In this document: positions 46,019-57,239 of the stretch, piece by piece
Position numbering within the stretch: the stretch's first letter is position 1
How the letters are laid out: each line of letters begins with the position of its first letter
Assembly (NCBI GenBank): GCA_023101885.1
Contig: JALPQD010000102.1
Coordinates: forward strand, 1,858,971-1,922,970
Source of the DNA: Typhlomys cinereus
Lineage: Eukaryota; Chordata; Mammalia; Rodentia; Platacanthomyidae
DNA length: 64,000 nt
Direction: 5' to 3'
Position numbers and translations under genes: made by a program
Notes under the pieces: generated by a model
What the model was told of the DNA's origin: nothing
Seen by the model: the letters and a program-made list of their open reading frames with translations, nothing else
Database searches by the model: none

Positions 46019-46559
46019 TGAGTTTAATAGTAATACAGGAGAAAACAGCATTTCCCACTAGAGCTTATTAACAAGAGCTTTTGGAAGCCTTTCTCATTCG
46101 ATACATCTCTCTCTCTTCTCTTGGATGTATTTTAGTCAAGCTGACTTGGATTGTGCTTAACGGAATAGTCACTGACAAGACACACACAGTGATGCAGTAA
46201 CACACATGTGTTCCAACAGTCTGTGCACATCACGCTTGCCTGATGTCCTGTGATACAGGCTTCAGTCATCACTATTAGAGTGGGTTTGAAGATAGTCCAA
46301 TATCCTTAATGTGTGGTTGTAACAGAGCTGATAAAATTTTATGCATGTGTAAAAACTATTACTATTAAAAATGTCTTCAATTTTTTTGTGAATGAAAATG
46401 AAACTTTAATTTTTGACACGAGAATGTGATCTTCATTTTTTTTCTTTTGTTTCCATTACTGAAAACGCAAATCCTTTGCACATGGTTGAATTTCTTCTTA
46501 GTTAGTTTTGGGCTTGCTTTATAGTCTTGAAAAACTTGGACTTGTATTATAAAGCTGAC

Positions 46560-46715
46560 AATGAACTTCCTAATTATTATAACAATTCTATGAGGCAGGT
46601 GCTTTTATTAGTTGTGTTTTAAAAAGGAGGCCCTAACCATAAAGTTATTTTAATAATTAACATATATGAGGGTATCTAGCCAGAAAACTGTGGAACTGAG
46701 ATTTGAATGGAGATA
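46560..46715 (-). repeat. Probable MIR element
   Basis: 'TTATAACAATTCTATGAGGCAGGTGCTTTTATTA' followed by a lost core and 'CTAGCCAGAAAACTGTGGAACTGAGATTTGAA' matches the reverse MIR order. Confidence 0.55.
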
Positions 46716-46719
46716 GACT

Positions 46720-47362
46720 TGCCAGGCTGGTAGAAATAAAAACACAGGAGAAGGATGAGATCTCTGAAGCAATGAGCCAAAAATAATCTTTTCATCCTTA
46801 TGAGTTGATTCTCTCAGGTACTTTGGTACAGTGAGAGAAGGCTGACTTACACAGGATGGAAGAAAAAGATGTGGACTTATGTTAGTGACAATATGAAAGT
46901 GTTAATATAAGAACCAAAAATTCACTTTATTACATGATATTAAAAGGCAGAGACAGATCACATGAAGTCGGCATCGAGTGAAAAGCAAATATATGAGAAA
47001 CATAATGCAAATTACACCATTCCAATACAAATAGAAATTATCGTAATAGTATACATGCTCTTCAATAATCTACCATTGTTTTTATTTTCTATTTTTTGAT
47101 CAAGATGGTTTAATTGCATTTTTTTCTAGGACCATATGATCCCCTGAACTATTTCATAATCTTGTACTTCTGTGAAATGTGGGCATAAGGTATGGTAAGA
47201 TGCTCTGGCTCTGGAAGGAGAATTCAAAATGTAAATATCATTCTTTTAGGTCATAATTATGATAATGATTAAAGACTCAGATAAGAAGAATTGAATACAC
47301 TATGAGAAAGCAGTAGAAGGACTGATCTAGAAAGAGAGGATCAGTGACATATTTCTGTTGGC
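46720..47362. other. Anonymous AT-rich sequence
   Basis: No recognised gene or repeat. Confidence 0.4.
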
Positions 47363-47380
47363 ATCTATCATGCAGATCTT

Positions 47381-47676
47381 TTTTTAACATTTTTTTATTA
47401 TTTATTCAATTGTGCATGTATGCGTGCGTGCGTGCGTGCGTGCGTGCGTGTGTGTGTGTGTGTGTGTGTAGAACCACGGACGAATTCGGGAACCACCACG
47501 GTCGCCTCCACCTCCTTGTTTACTCTGCCCTGGGATTCACAGGCTCCGCCCTACCAGGACCAGAAACGCAGGCCGCCCCCGCTTCCTCCTGGCGTCTATA
47601 CGTGGGCCTAGGATCCAAACTCAGGACCTTCCGCTTGCAAGGCAGAGGCTTAACCCCTGAGCAACCTCTCCAGCCC
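47381..47676 (-). mobile_element. Young tRNA-derived SINE (B2/DIP-like), copy 5
   Basis: Reverse orientation with the head at 47676. In the plus direction the tail reads TTTTTAACATTTTTTTATTATTTATTCAATTG. A (GCGT)n/(TG)n tract at about 47422-47470 and the GC-rich body follow. The target-site duplication TATCATGCAGATCTT (CTATCATGCAGATCTT if the shared C is counted) lies at 47366-47380 and 47677-47691. The tail's AAAAAAATGTTAAAAA motif also occurs at the end of L1-A. Confidence 0.94.
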
Positions 47677-47691
47677 TATCATGCAGATCTT

Positions 47692-50035
47692 AAAGATACA
47701 CAATGTCCTCACTTCTTGTTCTCATTGGAGCCTTGATACACCTTACTTTATGGAAAAGGAAGTAGAAACTGTTTAAGTCTGAGTCCTAGAATTAATACAT
47801 TCAAAGCTGGGACTTTAATAGAGATATGATACATTGAATTGTAGTCCTACTTTCAGTACTGTGATAAGTTGTCCTGGACTTTTCTTTTTGAAATTTTGCA
47901 ACTCCTGAAAGGAAATTTTACAAGCACAGTAAGGAAGAAGGAAGCTAATGAGCCTGAGGCTCTCTCTGTTAAAATTGTGTAAGTTGCTGCTGGTGAGAAA
48001 GAATTAACTTGGTAATGAAGCCACCGTAAGGATGCATTCATCTGAGAACTTTGTCGTTGGGATCCAATCTGAAGTTTTAATTAACAGGTACAATAGACTC
48101 TCAGTTTGGAGCTTGGAGCAGAATGTGAAGGTCAGTTTGCACCCAATGTGTTTCCTTTGCCATTGATTCAGCCATATTTTTATGCAATAAAGTTGCTCTC
48201 ATGCCAGTTTAAAAGTCTTTAAATGGACAAAGCTTTATTTTGATTTCATTGGAGATCTTTTGTAAACAAAGCAAATTCTGAGACCCAAATGAATAAGAGT
48301 GTTCAACTGTGAAATGTAATGCAGTGAAACTTAAATTATATTAGCCTTGCCATCCAACTCAAGCGAATAATGGTTGCCTAATTTTACTTGTACTTGAATC
48401 ACTGTGGCAGTGGTATGGCTACTGCTGCAAACTAACTGTGAGGAATTATTACCAGTGGTGTGGTATCCTATCAGGGTAGCCCTGGCTGCCCTGCTGGAGG
48501 AAGGAAGGATGCTCTGCTGCACTTTTATGGCTAATGCAAATTAGCAGATAGTTGTGGGAATAAAGTTCTTTCCTTGATCTATGGCAGGAGATAGAGATTC
48601 TGCAAGAGTTCATTTCAGGCTGTAATTAGTTTATTCATTAAGGTTGGGGGAATTCAATGACACAGCTGCATGAGGTACCACCGAAAGCTACCTGAACATA
48701 TGGCAGAAGGATAATGCAAATTTCGATCCTGAAAGAAAAAGCTGGAAGAGTTCAGCTTTTGTGCTCTTATTTTACATCCTGCAGTGATTCCTGAAGGAGG
48801 AGGGAACGGTGAGTTGATTACATTAAAAACCTTCTAGTATGCATTGGATTTTAGGTGGGGGAATATTCATTTCCTTGAATGGTACATATAGCACATAAAG
48901 ATAAATACATCCCCACAGAGATCCCTACTTATCTAGATCTATACATAAAAGACTGGATGCTGCTTTTTCATTCGTAGCAAGAACTACTAACTCCTAAAAC
49001 TACATTAATAATTCTATTCCCTCTTCTGTTTCTAGAATTTAATTATTAACCTTAAAAGATTTTATGTTAGAGGTGTGTATGTACAAAAGTGAGACATCTT
49101 CTGTTGTATCTCACTGTTGTGAGAATTATGGCTATCCAATAGTCCATGAACGATTGAACCTTGCTCATGAAGTAGAAGCATATGAATAAAGGGGCTTTGA
49201 AATCTGTTAGTATCTTTAGACCTTGTGATATTTGGTAAATTAAAAAAAATCATGGAGTACTTGACTTATAAAACCTGAGGCCTAGGATACAAACAGGTTA
49301 TACAAAGAAACAAACCTTCAACATAATGAAGAAATCCCAAAAAGCAAAAATCAAAGCTCAACTTGACCAATTATGCAAATCACTCTTCCTCTTCTTTGTA
49401 TTCTTTGTATGACACCCAGAAGTGTTCTGAGTGAAAGTGTAAGTCTCAGCATCCAATCAGGGCAATGTGTATAGAATAGATTCCTTACCCTTTCACTCAC
49501 AATGACAATTGTGATTTACTCCAGAATTAGTGCCAAAAGCTATTACTGACTACCTCATGTGCTCATAACAATGTAGTTTCTTCCTCTTGTGATTCTCAAT
49601 CCAAATTGATGGAATTCAATGTAATAAACTCCTCCCATGACTAAGATGTTGAACTGGAAGGAATTTGTGAGAAAGATGGTTCCAGATATTCCTTGGAGTA
49701 GGCTTGCAAAGAGGCTTTGCGTCATCCCATGTTGTGGTTTCCTGGGTCTAAATATTATTTAACCCTATGCATGTGTGTTGCTTTCATGATGATTTCAGGT
49801 CCTAATTGTTCAGGGATATCAATTTGTTTGTGTGTAAAACCTCAAAACCACAAACAGTGGTTAAGGAAACGGGCAGGAAAGAAACTGGTTTCATTTGTGC
49901 ATGAAGCTGTGTGCTAACCTGTGGTTGGGTTAGGGTGAGGGGGTGACGAGTGAGTGAAGAAAAGGTCTGAAACACTTCCAATCAGAGCCATTCTGCAGCA
50001 AGTTCAGCCAAGCATCAGCCTGAATTAAGTAGGCA
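47692..50035. other. Long anonymous sequence
   Basis: Over 2.3 kb without any repeat I recognise and without plausible coding frames. It is AT-rich. Any conserved non-coding element here could be found only by cross-species alignment. Confidence 0.4.
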
Positions 50036-50039
50036 TATT

Positions 50040-50850
50040 GTTATGGCTTGAAGGTAAGTTGTCCCTCATAGGCTCATGTGTTTACGTATTTGGCTGATGT
50101 TAATGATTGGGAAGGTTCTGGCACCTTGCAGAGGTTAGAGCCTTGCAGAGGAAGGCATGTGTCATAGACACAGGTGTCAACTTGACTGTTGAGGGTTTGA
50201 GCTCTGGGCACATTTGTAGAGAGTAGATGGTTGAGTTAAGCCCAGAGCAAACCTGCAAGAGATTGTCTAGCTGATGGGGAAAGTCCAGCCCATGGTGGGT
50301 GGGATTAGGCCCTGGAAGAAATCACGGAGAGCTGGTTGAGAGAGTTGGCATCCTTCTGTTCACTTGGCCAGACATGCTGGTTTGGCAAATAAGGATTGTC
50401 CATCTCTCAGCTGTTACGTGGCGATGATGTGGCCAGTTCCTTCAGCCCTGGTGTTGGTGCGTGCTCTCCCGTCAAGCTGGACTGAGAACTGTAACCAGTA
50501 ATTGTAAGAGAGAATAAATCCTTGTTCCCTTATGCCGTTTGATGTCATTATCAGCAACCATGCAGGCGAACTGCAACAGCATGTCGCAAGGGCCAGATCT
50601 TGAGGACAGGTAGCTCAAGCACTTCCTCTAGTAGTCTGTTCCAGCAGCCTGCTGCTTGCTGTCTCTACCTCCATGATGATGCCTGTGGCGACCTGTGCCA
50701 CCTCTGGCTTCTGCCACCTGCCATGCCGCTTCTGCCATAATGACTGTATTATCCCTGGAACCATAAGCCAAATAAATCTCCCCCTTTCTTCCCTTAAATT
50801 ATGTCTGAGTGTTGTCTTGCAGCAACAGAAAGAGTGACTGCAACACATAA
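50040..50850 (+). repeat. Nested rodent repeats (one inside another)
   Basis: The outer element begins 'TTATGGCTTGAAGGTAAGTTGTCCCTCATAGGCTCATGTGTTTA' and resumes after about 50580, ending 'CCATAAGCCAAATAAATCTCCCCC..CTTGCAGCAACAGAAAGAGTGACTGC'. The inner element (about 50155-50580) begins 'CAGGTGTCAACTTGACTG' and ends 'AATAAATCCTTGTTCCCTTATG..CAACCATGCAGGCGAACTGCAAC'. Both have the short non-coding layout of unclassified or LTR-like rodent repeats. Exact borders are uncertain. Confidence 0.5.
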
Positions 50851-51327
50851 CAAGAATCCAGCGAAGATAAAAATCAGGGAGGTAAGCAGAGGAGTGTCAT
50901 CCAGGATTGGCCAGGAGAGGTGAAAGGAAGCATTCAACAGGTCAGAACAGGTCAGGTTCTGGAGACACTCCTGATTTGGGGTGGGGTTCTTGTCTCATCC
51001 TCCAGACTCTCATAGACTTTCCCATGACTGAGAAAGCCCTACTCAAATGCAAAGAGGAGAGTCCAGTATAAACATCTATGGTTCAGGGAGCACAAGCCTT
51101 GACCTGCTTGGATTTACATCCCTCATGTTAGTCATGAACATACTGTCAAAGAGAGGAGCGGGTCATTCTCTGACAGTCTAGGGTCAATTTTGATATTTTT
51201 AAATGTATTTATTTTGTTTTATATTGTTTTCCTGTGGGAATAAGGGGAGAAGCAGCTGAGCTGTGTTTTAGATTCACCCTGGGTACATCTGTCTTTGCAG
51301 TAAGAGATGGGGAAGGATGTTTCACTC
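50851..51327. other. Anonymous sequence
   Basis: No recognised gene or repeat. Confidence 0.4.
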
Positions 51328-51344
51328 CTGAAAACACACTTTCT

Positions 51345-51693
51345 TTTTTTTTTTCAAGCACTTTTATTATTATTTCCGCTCATACAAACTTAACAGGTAC
51401 ACGGGTCCCCTCCCTCCCTCCACCTCCCCCCAACCCCCCTGCTCTCCCTCCCCTCTCCCCTCCCTTCCCATTCCCAAGTGCCCCCCCCCCAATCCCCGGA
51501 GCATCCTTTACTGTGCATGCCTAAACTCTCCTCTGGGTCCTCCTCTCCGATGAGGTGCAAGGACTCAGGGCATTTCCCAGAACCCTTTCCTGTGTTCCCC
51601 TTAAGCTTAGGAACACTACTGTGACTGTCAGTCCCTAGCCTCCAAGGATCCTAGTGCCTTTAGTCCATGCTAGACTTTGTGGAGTCAATAATG
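51345..51693 (-). mobile_element. 5'-truncated L1, 3' UTR
   Basis: It matches the last 320 bp of L1-A: GCTCATACAAACTTAAC, the C-rich run, GTGTTCCCCTTAAGCTTAGGAACACTACTGTG. A perfect 17-bp target-site duplication, CTGAAAACACACTTTCT, lies at 51328-51344 and 51694-51710. Between the AATAATAATAAAA end and the final A run the sense strand has seven extra bases (GTGCTTG). Confidence 0.95.
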
Positions 51694-51714
51694 CTGAAAA
51701 CACACTTTCTAAGG

Positions 51715-52440
51715 AGTATATATTGACTACTGAACCTTCACCAATGTTGAGTATAAAAAAAGAAAAGTTATGATCTTTGTTTTTTGAGGAGACAAGAGAA
51801 AGAATCATTGATTCATTTTTATGTTATTCATGTACCCGTGGTAAAGACTTCTTTGAAACAATGAAAATCCTGAGTCAGTGTCCAGGATACATGGCAGAGT
51901 TAGCTGGTATGTCACCACCGTATATGGAAAGGAAAGGGACTAAAATAAAGGGGGGGGGGTGTAAAAAAAAAAGAATATACAGTGAAGTATCACTGTGCCT
52001 TTGAATTTGAATCCATTGGGCTAATGTGGGCACAAATAAGCTGCTTTCTGAAAGAATGCAGCATTCCACTTCTCTGTAAGGCTTCCTGTAACATAGCAAT
52101 GGTTAACTGTGCAAGAAGTGAAGCTATAGCAATGCACGGGGTGGAGATATTCCAGCCTTCATGGAGATTATGGTCAAATGAATTAATTCATCGTATTCTA
52201 GTTGTCTGCTGCAAATACCCTTACTCTCTCAGCTTAAATAATGTTTTCTTTAAACAAATGAAGAACAGAATAAAATTAAACAAGGCCTTGTAGTGTTAAA
52301 GCTCTGTTAATTTTACAAGATGGTTTCAGCACATTTGCAAGTGTCTGGTGAAGAATTGTGATAATTAAAATTCAGCTATACTAATTAAAACAGATGAACA
52401 AAGTCTGTTTAATGTGCTTTTCCTTGCAATTTTTAATTTC
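51715..52440. other. Anonymous sequence
   Basis: No recognised gene. A G10 run followed by A-rich sequence lies at about 51951-51973. Confidence 0.4.
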
Positions 52441-52441
52441 C

Positions 52442-52465
52442 TTTTTTTTTTTTTTTTTTTTTTTT
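52442..52465 (+). repeat. Poly(T) tract
   Basis: About 24 T in a row. No attached SINE or L1 body was recognised. Confidence 0.9.
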
Positions 52466-52689
52466 GCTTATTCCTGACTTTGCAGACTTCTGCAGTCCTC
52501 ACTGGGGTTTTCTGTCACTAGGGAAAGTTATAAGGTTCGGAAAGCCTGCAGGAATCCTCTTAAAAGTAATACTTGAATGAAAGTAACTTCCTTTAGGTTT
52601 TCGTTCAAAGGAGATCTCAATTTTCACTTTGACCAACGCCTTCCCATCCTTTGTTTGACTTCTTGTCCCATAGATTAGACAAGGTTTTA

Positions 52690-53150
52690 GGACAAGGACT
52701 TTAGAATCCAAGAATTGGTTTTCATTCTGACTCTGTCATTGAACAGCTGTGCGACTTTTGACAAGTTATGTGACCTTCCTGTGTTTCCTCATCTGGGAAA
52801 CACAGAGAATAACTTCCTATTTTTAGTTTTTGATTTTATTTTTGCATCTCTCCCTCTCTCTCTCTTTTCTTGGAAGGCACTGTATGTGCCTGTGAGGGTC
52901 CAAGGGTGACTTCAGGAATCATCCTAGATTGCACTGCATCCTCTTTGCTTTGTTCTGGAACTTTTCAAGCTCCACCGTCCAGAGCTGGAAGCTCAGGATG
53001 CTGTCATTTTTGCCTGGCATTTTTACATGGTGTTTAGGATCCAAACTCAGGATCTTCTGCTTTTGAGGCGGAGACTTAACCCCTGAGCCCTCTCTCCAGC
53101 CAACTTTCTATCTTTAAAGGTTGTTACAAGCAGGTAATATACAGAACATA
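52690..53150 (+). repeat. MIR element split by a SINE
   Basis: The left part 52690-52825 ('CTGACTCTGTCATTGAACAGCTGTGCGACTTTTGACAAGTTATGTGACCTTCCTGTGTTTCCTCATCTGGGAAACAC') is a MIR head and core. The right part from 53117 ('AAGGTTGTTACAAGCAGGTAATATAC') continues it. The SINE copy d sits between. Confidence 0.65.
52826..53101 (-). mobile_element. Older tRNA-derived SINE family, copy d
   Basis: Reverse orientation: a CT-rich tail, 'GAGGGTCCAAGGGTGACTTCAGGAATCATCCTAGATTGC', 'GCCTGGCATTTTTACATGG', 'AGGATCCAAACTCAGGATCTTCTGCTTTTGAGGCGGAGACTTAACCCCTGAGCC', and the head at 53099. Flanks AACTTCCTATTTTTA (52811-52825) and AACTTTCTATCTTTA (53102-53116) form an aged target-site duplication. Confidence 0.85.
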
Positions 53151-53250
53151 TCTACCCTTCTTAATCATCATATCTATCTTCATATCTATCATATCAACAT
53201 ATCTTCATATCATCATATCTATCTAATCAACCTATCTATCTTCTTAATCA
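53140..53250 (+). repeat. Degenerate (ATCT/ATCA)n low-complexity tract
   Basis: Repeated CATATCTATC, CATATCATC and ATCTATCTA phrases occur without a strict period. Confidence 0.75.
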
Positions 53251-53269
53251 GTTCTTTTACAGCAAAAAA

Positions 53270-54080
53270 ACCTGGGTTGTGGTACATATGGTTTTTACTG
53301 TAATAAAAGAAAGATGCCTATGGGTGAAAAAGTCCTCTTGTCAGTTAATACCTCTGATTACCTAATTTAAGAAATCAATCCCTCTCAAGAATAATTGTCA
53401 ACTCTGACAGGAAGTTATGAATTACTATGATAGAACACCACTGGGGTTTCAAATCTCGTTAATGACATTGAATGGTTCTTCAAGCAAGGAATCAGTACGT
53501 TGCCCACACACCAATTAACTTCACCCCTCATTAGTACTGTGTGCCTGCAGACATCATTTCTTAGCTCTATCTTATCTCACTAGGATGCCATCCAAGAGAA
53601 CACTTAAATAAAAATCTAGTTGTCATGTCTTGCTGTTCGCTGAGCAAGCATAGGATAAACACTGTTACAGTTAAGTGAATCTCACTAACTTCAGTTGAAT
53701 AAACCAAAAGAAGTCCTTCTTCATCCAAGCTAAGGAAAGATGCATTTGAAATGACAAAAGGTTAGGCCTGGCTTTAACTAGGGGTGTTGGATGTTGGACA
53801 TACTTACTTCCTTGAAATCACAAGAGGAAACTGCTTAAAATAGTTCCTATTTGGGGATTGTTTCTTGCCTGGAATAATTCTTCCTATTCAAGATTGGAAC
53901 TAAGCATATGTGACAGTTTCTTCTGTTTCCTTTTCATTCCATCTAGAATTATTAACTGTGTCATTACTATGACAGAAATATTAAGCTAGCTATTGAGAGA
54001 TCAAAAGAAGTGAGACAAAGTCAATGCCTTCCATATGTGCTTGAGAAGTTTCCATACATGTATAGATGATGGAAGAGCTG
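53270..54080. other. Anonymous sequence
   Basis: No recognised gene or repeat. Confidence 0.4.
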
Positions 54081-54084
54081 TGGT

Positions 54085-54420
54085 GTGATGTTGCATGTAT
54101 GAGTGTGTTTATGCACATGTATGAACATACACATGCCTGTATGCATGGGGAGATCAGAGACCAATGTTGGGAGTCTTCATCACCCTTGCTCCACCTTACT
54201 TTTGAGACAGGGTCTCTTGCTGAATCTGGAGCTCACTGATGTGGTTACACAGGCTGTTCAGCAAGCTGCAGAGAGCCTTGTGTTGTTGCCTCCCGGGTTC
54301 CTGGATGCCAGGTGCATGCTGCTGTGCCTGACTTTTTCATGTGGTTTCTGGGGAATCCAAACTCAGGTTCTCATGCTTCCATGGCAGGTGCTTTACAAAT
54401 TTGACTATCTCCCCAACTCC
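54085..54420 (-). mobile_element. B4-type (ID-B1 chimeric) SINE
   Basis: In the plus direction there is a TG/AC-rich tail, 'GGGGAGATCAGAGACCAATGTTGGGAGTC', a B1-like centre ('TTTTGAGACAGGGTCTCTTGCTGAATCTGGAGCTCACTGATG', 'TGCCTCCCGGGTTCCTGGATGCCAGG'), then 'GGGGAATCCAAACTCAGGTTCTCATGCTTCCATGGCAGGTGCTTTAC'. The order is that of a reverse B4. It is the best preserved of the three here. Confidence 0.75.
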
Positions 54421-54429
54421 TAAGGTAGT

Positions 54430-56540
54430 TAAGAAAATTAAATTAATTTTTAAACCAACACACAAACATAAAAAAATCCCATAGAGTTCTAGTATGCCAT
54501 GTAATATTTCCATACATAAACACACTCTAAAATGTCTGAATCAGATTAAACATATCTATCTTCTTAATCAGTTCTTTTACAGCAAAAACATTGATGTCCT
54601 TCTAGTAGAGGCAGATTTTGATGATGTGTGTCACCCAAATTCTGTGTAAAATATCCATCATTGACAGTTCTGTAAAAAAAAAGATTGTACCCTGGGCTCT
54701 CTCTAATTCCAATAGGTGAAAACATTTTGTCCACCTTCACTTTTCCCTGGTCACAGTAGGTACATACTGCTGTCTTGCTTTCTACATTTTCTACGCACAG
54801 TAAAATTCTGAGATGTCGTCTGAAATTTAAGAGTCACACTCCATTAACTCTAATGAGTGACTTATGGTTAAATCTTCATGGATCAGCCTGAACATCTCCC
54901 TGCAGATATTGGTTCACATTTCATTTCAGTGGGTATCATGTTGGCTTCTACTGAAATTGCTTGCATCATTTAACCTGTTAGGTTGTCCAACAAACCTGTG
55001 AATTATGGCTTGTGAAATATTCAGCTTAGCTTAGCTCAGGCCTTTATTGAAAGCCTCCTGTTTTCTTGGTTACAATTTTATGTTCATGCCAAATACAATT
55101 ATAAATGTCCAGATGATTTTTTTTTGTTGTTTCCTAGAGAACATGGGCCAAGACACTTGATTATGGCATGCTAAGATGACCGTTATAACAATATTAGAAT
55201 TATATAAATTTATTTTAGGATGCTAGAAATTTAAACCAAGAGACTCTCCCCTTAAAGAATCATATTTCTATTTCCTATATAACTCCAAGGAGTGTTCACG
55301 TTAATTGTGTTGACCTTGATTATAAATCGAATGTCAGGATACACTATTTGAATGTATAATTCAAGGTCAACGAGAAGATGCTCTGTTGCATGAGTCAGTC
55401 ATGAGCTTCAGCTTGAAGCTTCAGTTAAACTATTAATGAGTTGCCTCCACATCTTCTTCCACAGCTGCAAGATTTGGAACCTTTGAACTGCTTAGGGGAG
55501 AGGAGAGCTTCGTGCTGGCATTTGTCCTTTCGTGTGCTAAATAGCTTGTCCCCTGCATCCCCCCTAACAAACCCAGGCCTGGTTACAGTCTGGCTGTTGG
55601 ATTGGGAGCCATTAATAATTGGCAATTTGTAGCTGTCACGGTGATGCTGGGACTTTCCAGATGGCTTTTCCCTTTCTCTTGAGAAGGACGGAGCCTTGTA
55701 TTGAGTCCCTTTGATGGGGTTTTAATCAGCAGACATCGGTCGTGGTCCTTGACCCACAGTAGAGATAGCGGTCACTCGCCTACCACAGTTTGGTTTTCTT
55801 ATGAAAGGACAAAGCCTCACAAAGGTAGGTGCAGTGTGCTTTAGGATATTTTAGGGGAAATAGTGGAGTATTTGGAGTAGAAACAGAAAAGGAAACAAAC
55901 AAAAGTCTGATTGAATTTTTAAAATAACTAGGCCAATTTTGAAGGGAGTGAAAGTAGTTGAGAGCGCATCACGTCTCTTCAGATCTGACTCAGTCCAACT
56001 CTCAGCATTGAATTAAGCAGGAGTTTAAATTAAGAGTGATTTTTCTGCTTAGAAACTTTATAGCAAACAATTTTGTTCCTTCAATAAGTCCTTCAAAATT
56101 TCCCACTCAGCCTTAAGGACTATTCTTTGTGGAGTTCACATTGTGTTGTGAAACAGGAACGATAGTTGTTGAGGACTCTTCTTTCCCTGGCGCTGATGCC
56201 TTCTTTCTGCCTCTCCACCCTAGGCCGAGCTCCCCTTCCAAGCATCCTATTGTTTAGGCTTCCGGTAAAAAGTGGACAATTTCTTTCTGTTTCAGAGATC
56301 ATGCACCACGTCTTGGAGATTGCTGCTCTGCCAGCGTGTCATGAGCAAGCCAGCCAAGGGAGCTTACTCACATGCAGATTCTGCTGCTGTGGGCCTGGGT
56401 TGTTCCAGAATTCTGCATTCCTGGCCCTGTCAGTGGTCTAGATTTGAGAACTATGCTTATGGTGGTGGGTCCCAAAACATTTTGCTTTTCTAATATTCAT
56501 AAGCCACCAAAGTATAGTTCAGGCAATATGATACGCTGTT
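54430..56540. other. Long anonymous sequence
   Basis: No recognised gene or repeat apart from a 36-bp sequence at 54553-54588 that also occurs near 53232. Confidence 0.4.
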
Positions 56541-56553
56541 TTCATTTATTTTA

Positions 56554-56832
56554 ATTTTTTTTATTATTATTATTTACTCAACTGTGCGCATGTGTGTGTG
56601 TATGTGTGTGCGTGTGTGTATGTGTATGTGTAGAACCACGGACGAATTCGCGAACCACCATGGACGCCTCCACCTCCTTCTGCCCCGGGATTCACAGGCT
56701 CCGCCCTACCAGGACCAGAAACGCAGGCCGCCCCCGCCTCCGCCTGGCATCTATACGTGGGATCTGGGATCGGAACTCAGGACCTTCCGCCTGCAAGGCG
56801 GAGGCTTAACCCCTGAGCCACCTCTCCAGCCC
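56554..56832 (-). mobile_element. Young tRNA-derived SINE (B2/DIP-like), copy 6
   Basis: Reverse orientation with the head at 56832. In the plus direction there is a T-rich tail with ATTATTATTATT, a TG/TATG tract, 'GAACCACGGACGAATTCGCGAACC', a GC-rich body and the usual GGATCGGAACTCAGGACCTTCCGCC. The 12-bp target-site duplication TCATTTATTTTA lies at 56542-56553 and 56833-56844. Very close to copy 1. Confidence 0.93.
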
Positions 56833-56888
56833 TCATTTATTTTAGATAGTCTCCTTCTATCCCAGGTTTGATCTTTCCAGTAAGAACC

Positions 56889-56890
<2 letters not shown>

Positions 56891-56925
<35 letters not shown>
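56891..56925 (+). repeat. (GT)n microsatellite
   Basis: A pure GT tract of about 35 nt. Confidence 0.96.
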
Positions 56926-56926
<1 letters not shown>

Positions 56927-57182
56927 CTTTCTCCATGTTGTTGAATGACTGTCCATTGAAGAATTCATAAGGTGAAGGACAGTTCAGCAACATAAGCAGT
57001 AGGGTGACTTTATATCTCTTGGCCTGTAAAATTGCTAGTGGCCAATATCTACTCCTTTGAAGGGATTACAAATGCACACTGAACTCCACAGATAGGCTAG
57101 GCTCTATGAGGATGCTTTCAATGAGTTCTTTTATTTTGTGTCTGTCTAAAATGGCAGATAGATGCACAGTGTGAATACAAAG

Positions 57183-57187
<5 letters not shown>

Positions 57188-57232
<45 letters not shown>
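57188..57232 (+). repeat. (AG)n microsatellite
   Basis: A pure AG tract of about 44 nt. Confidence 0.97.
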
Positions 57233-57235
<3 letters not shown>

Positions 57236-57239
57236 ACAT

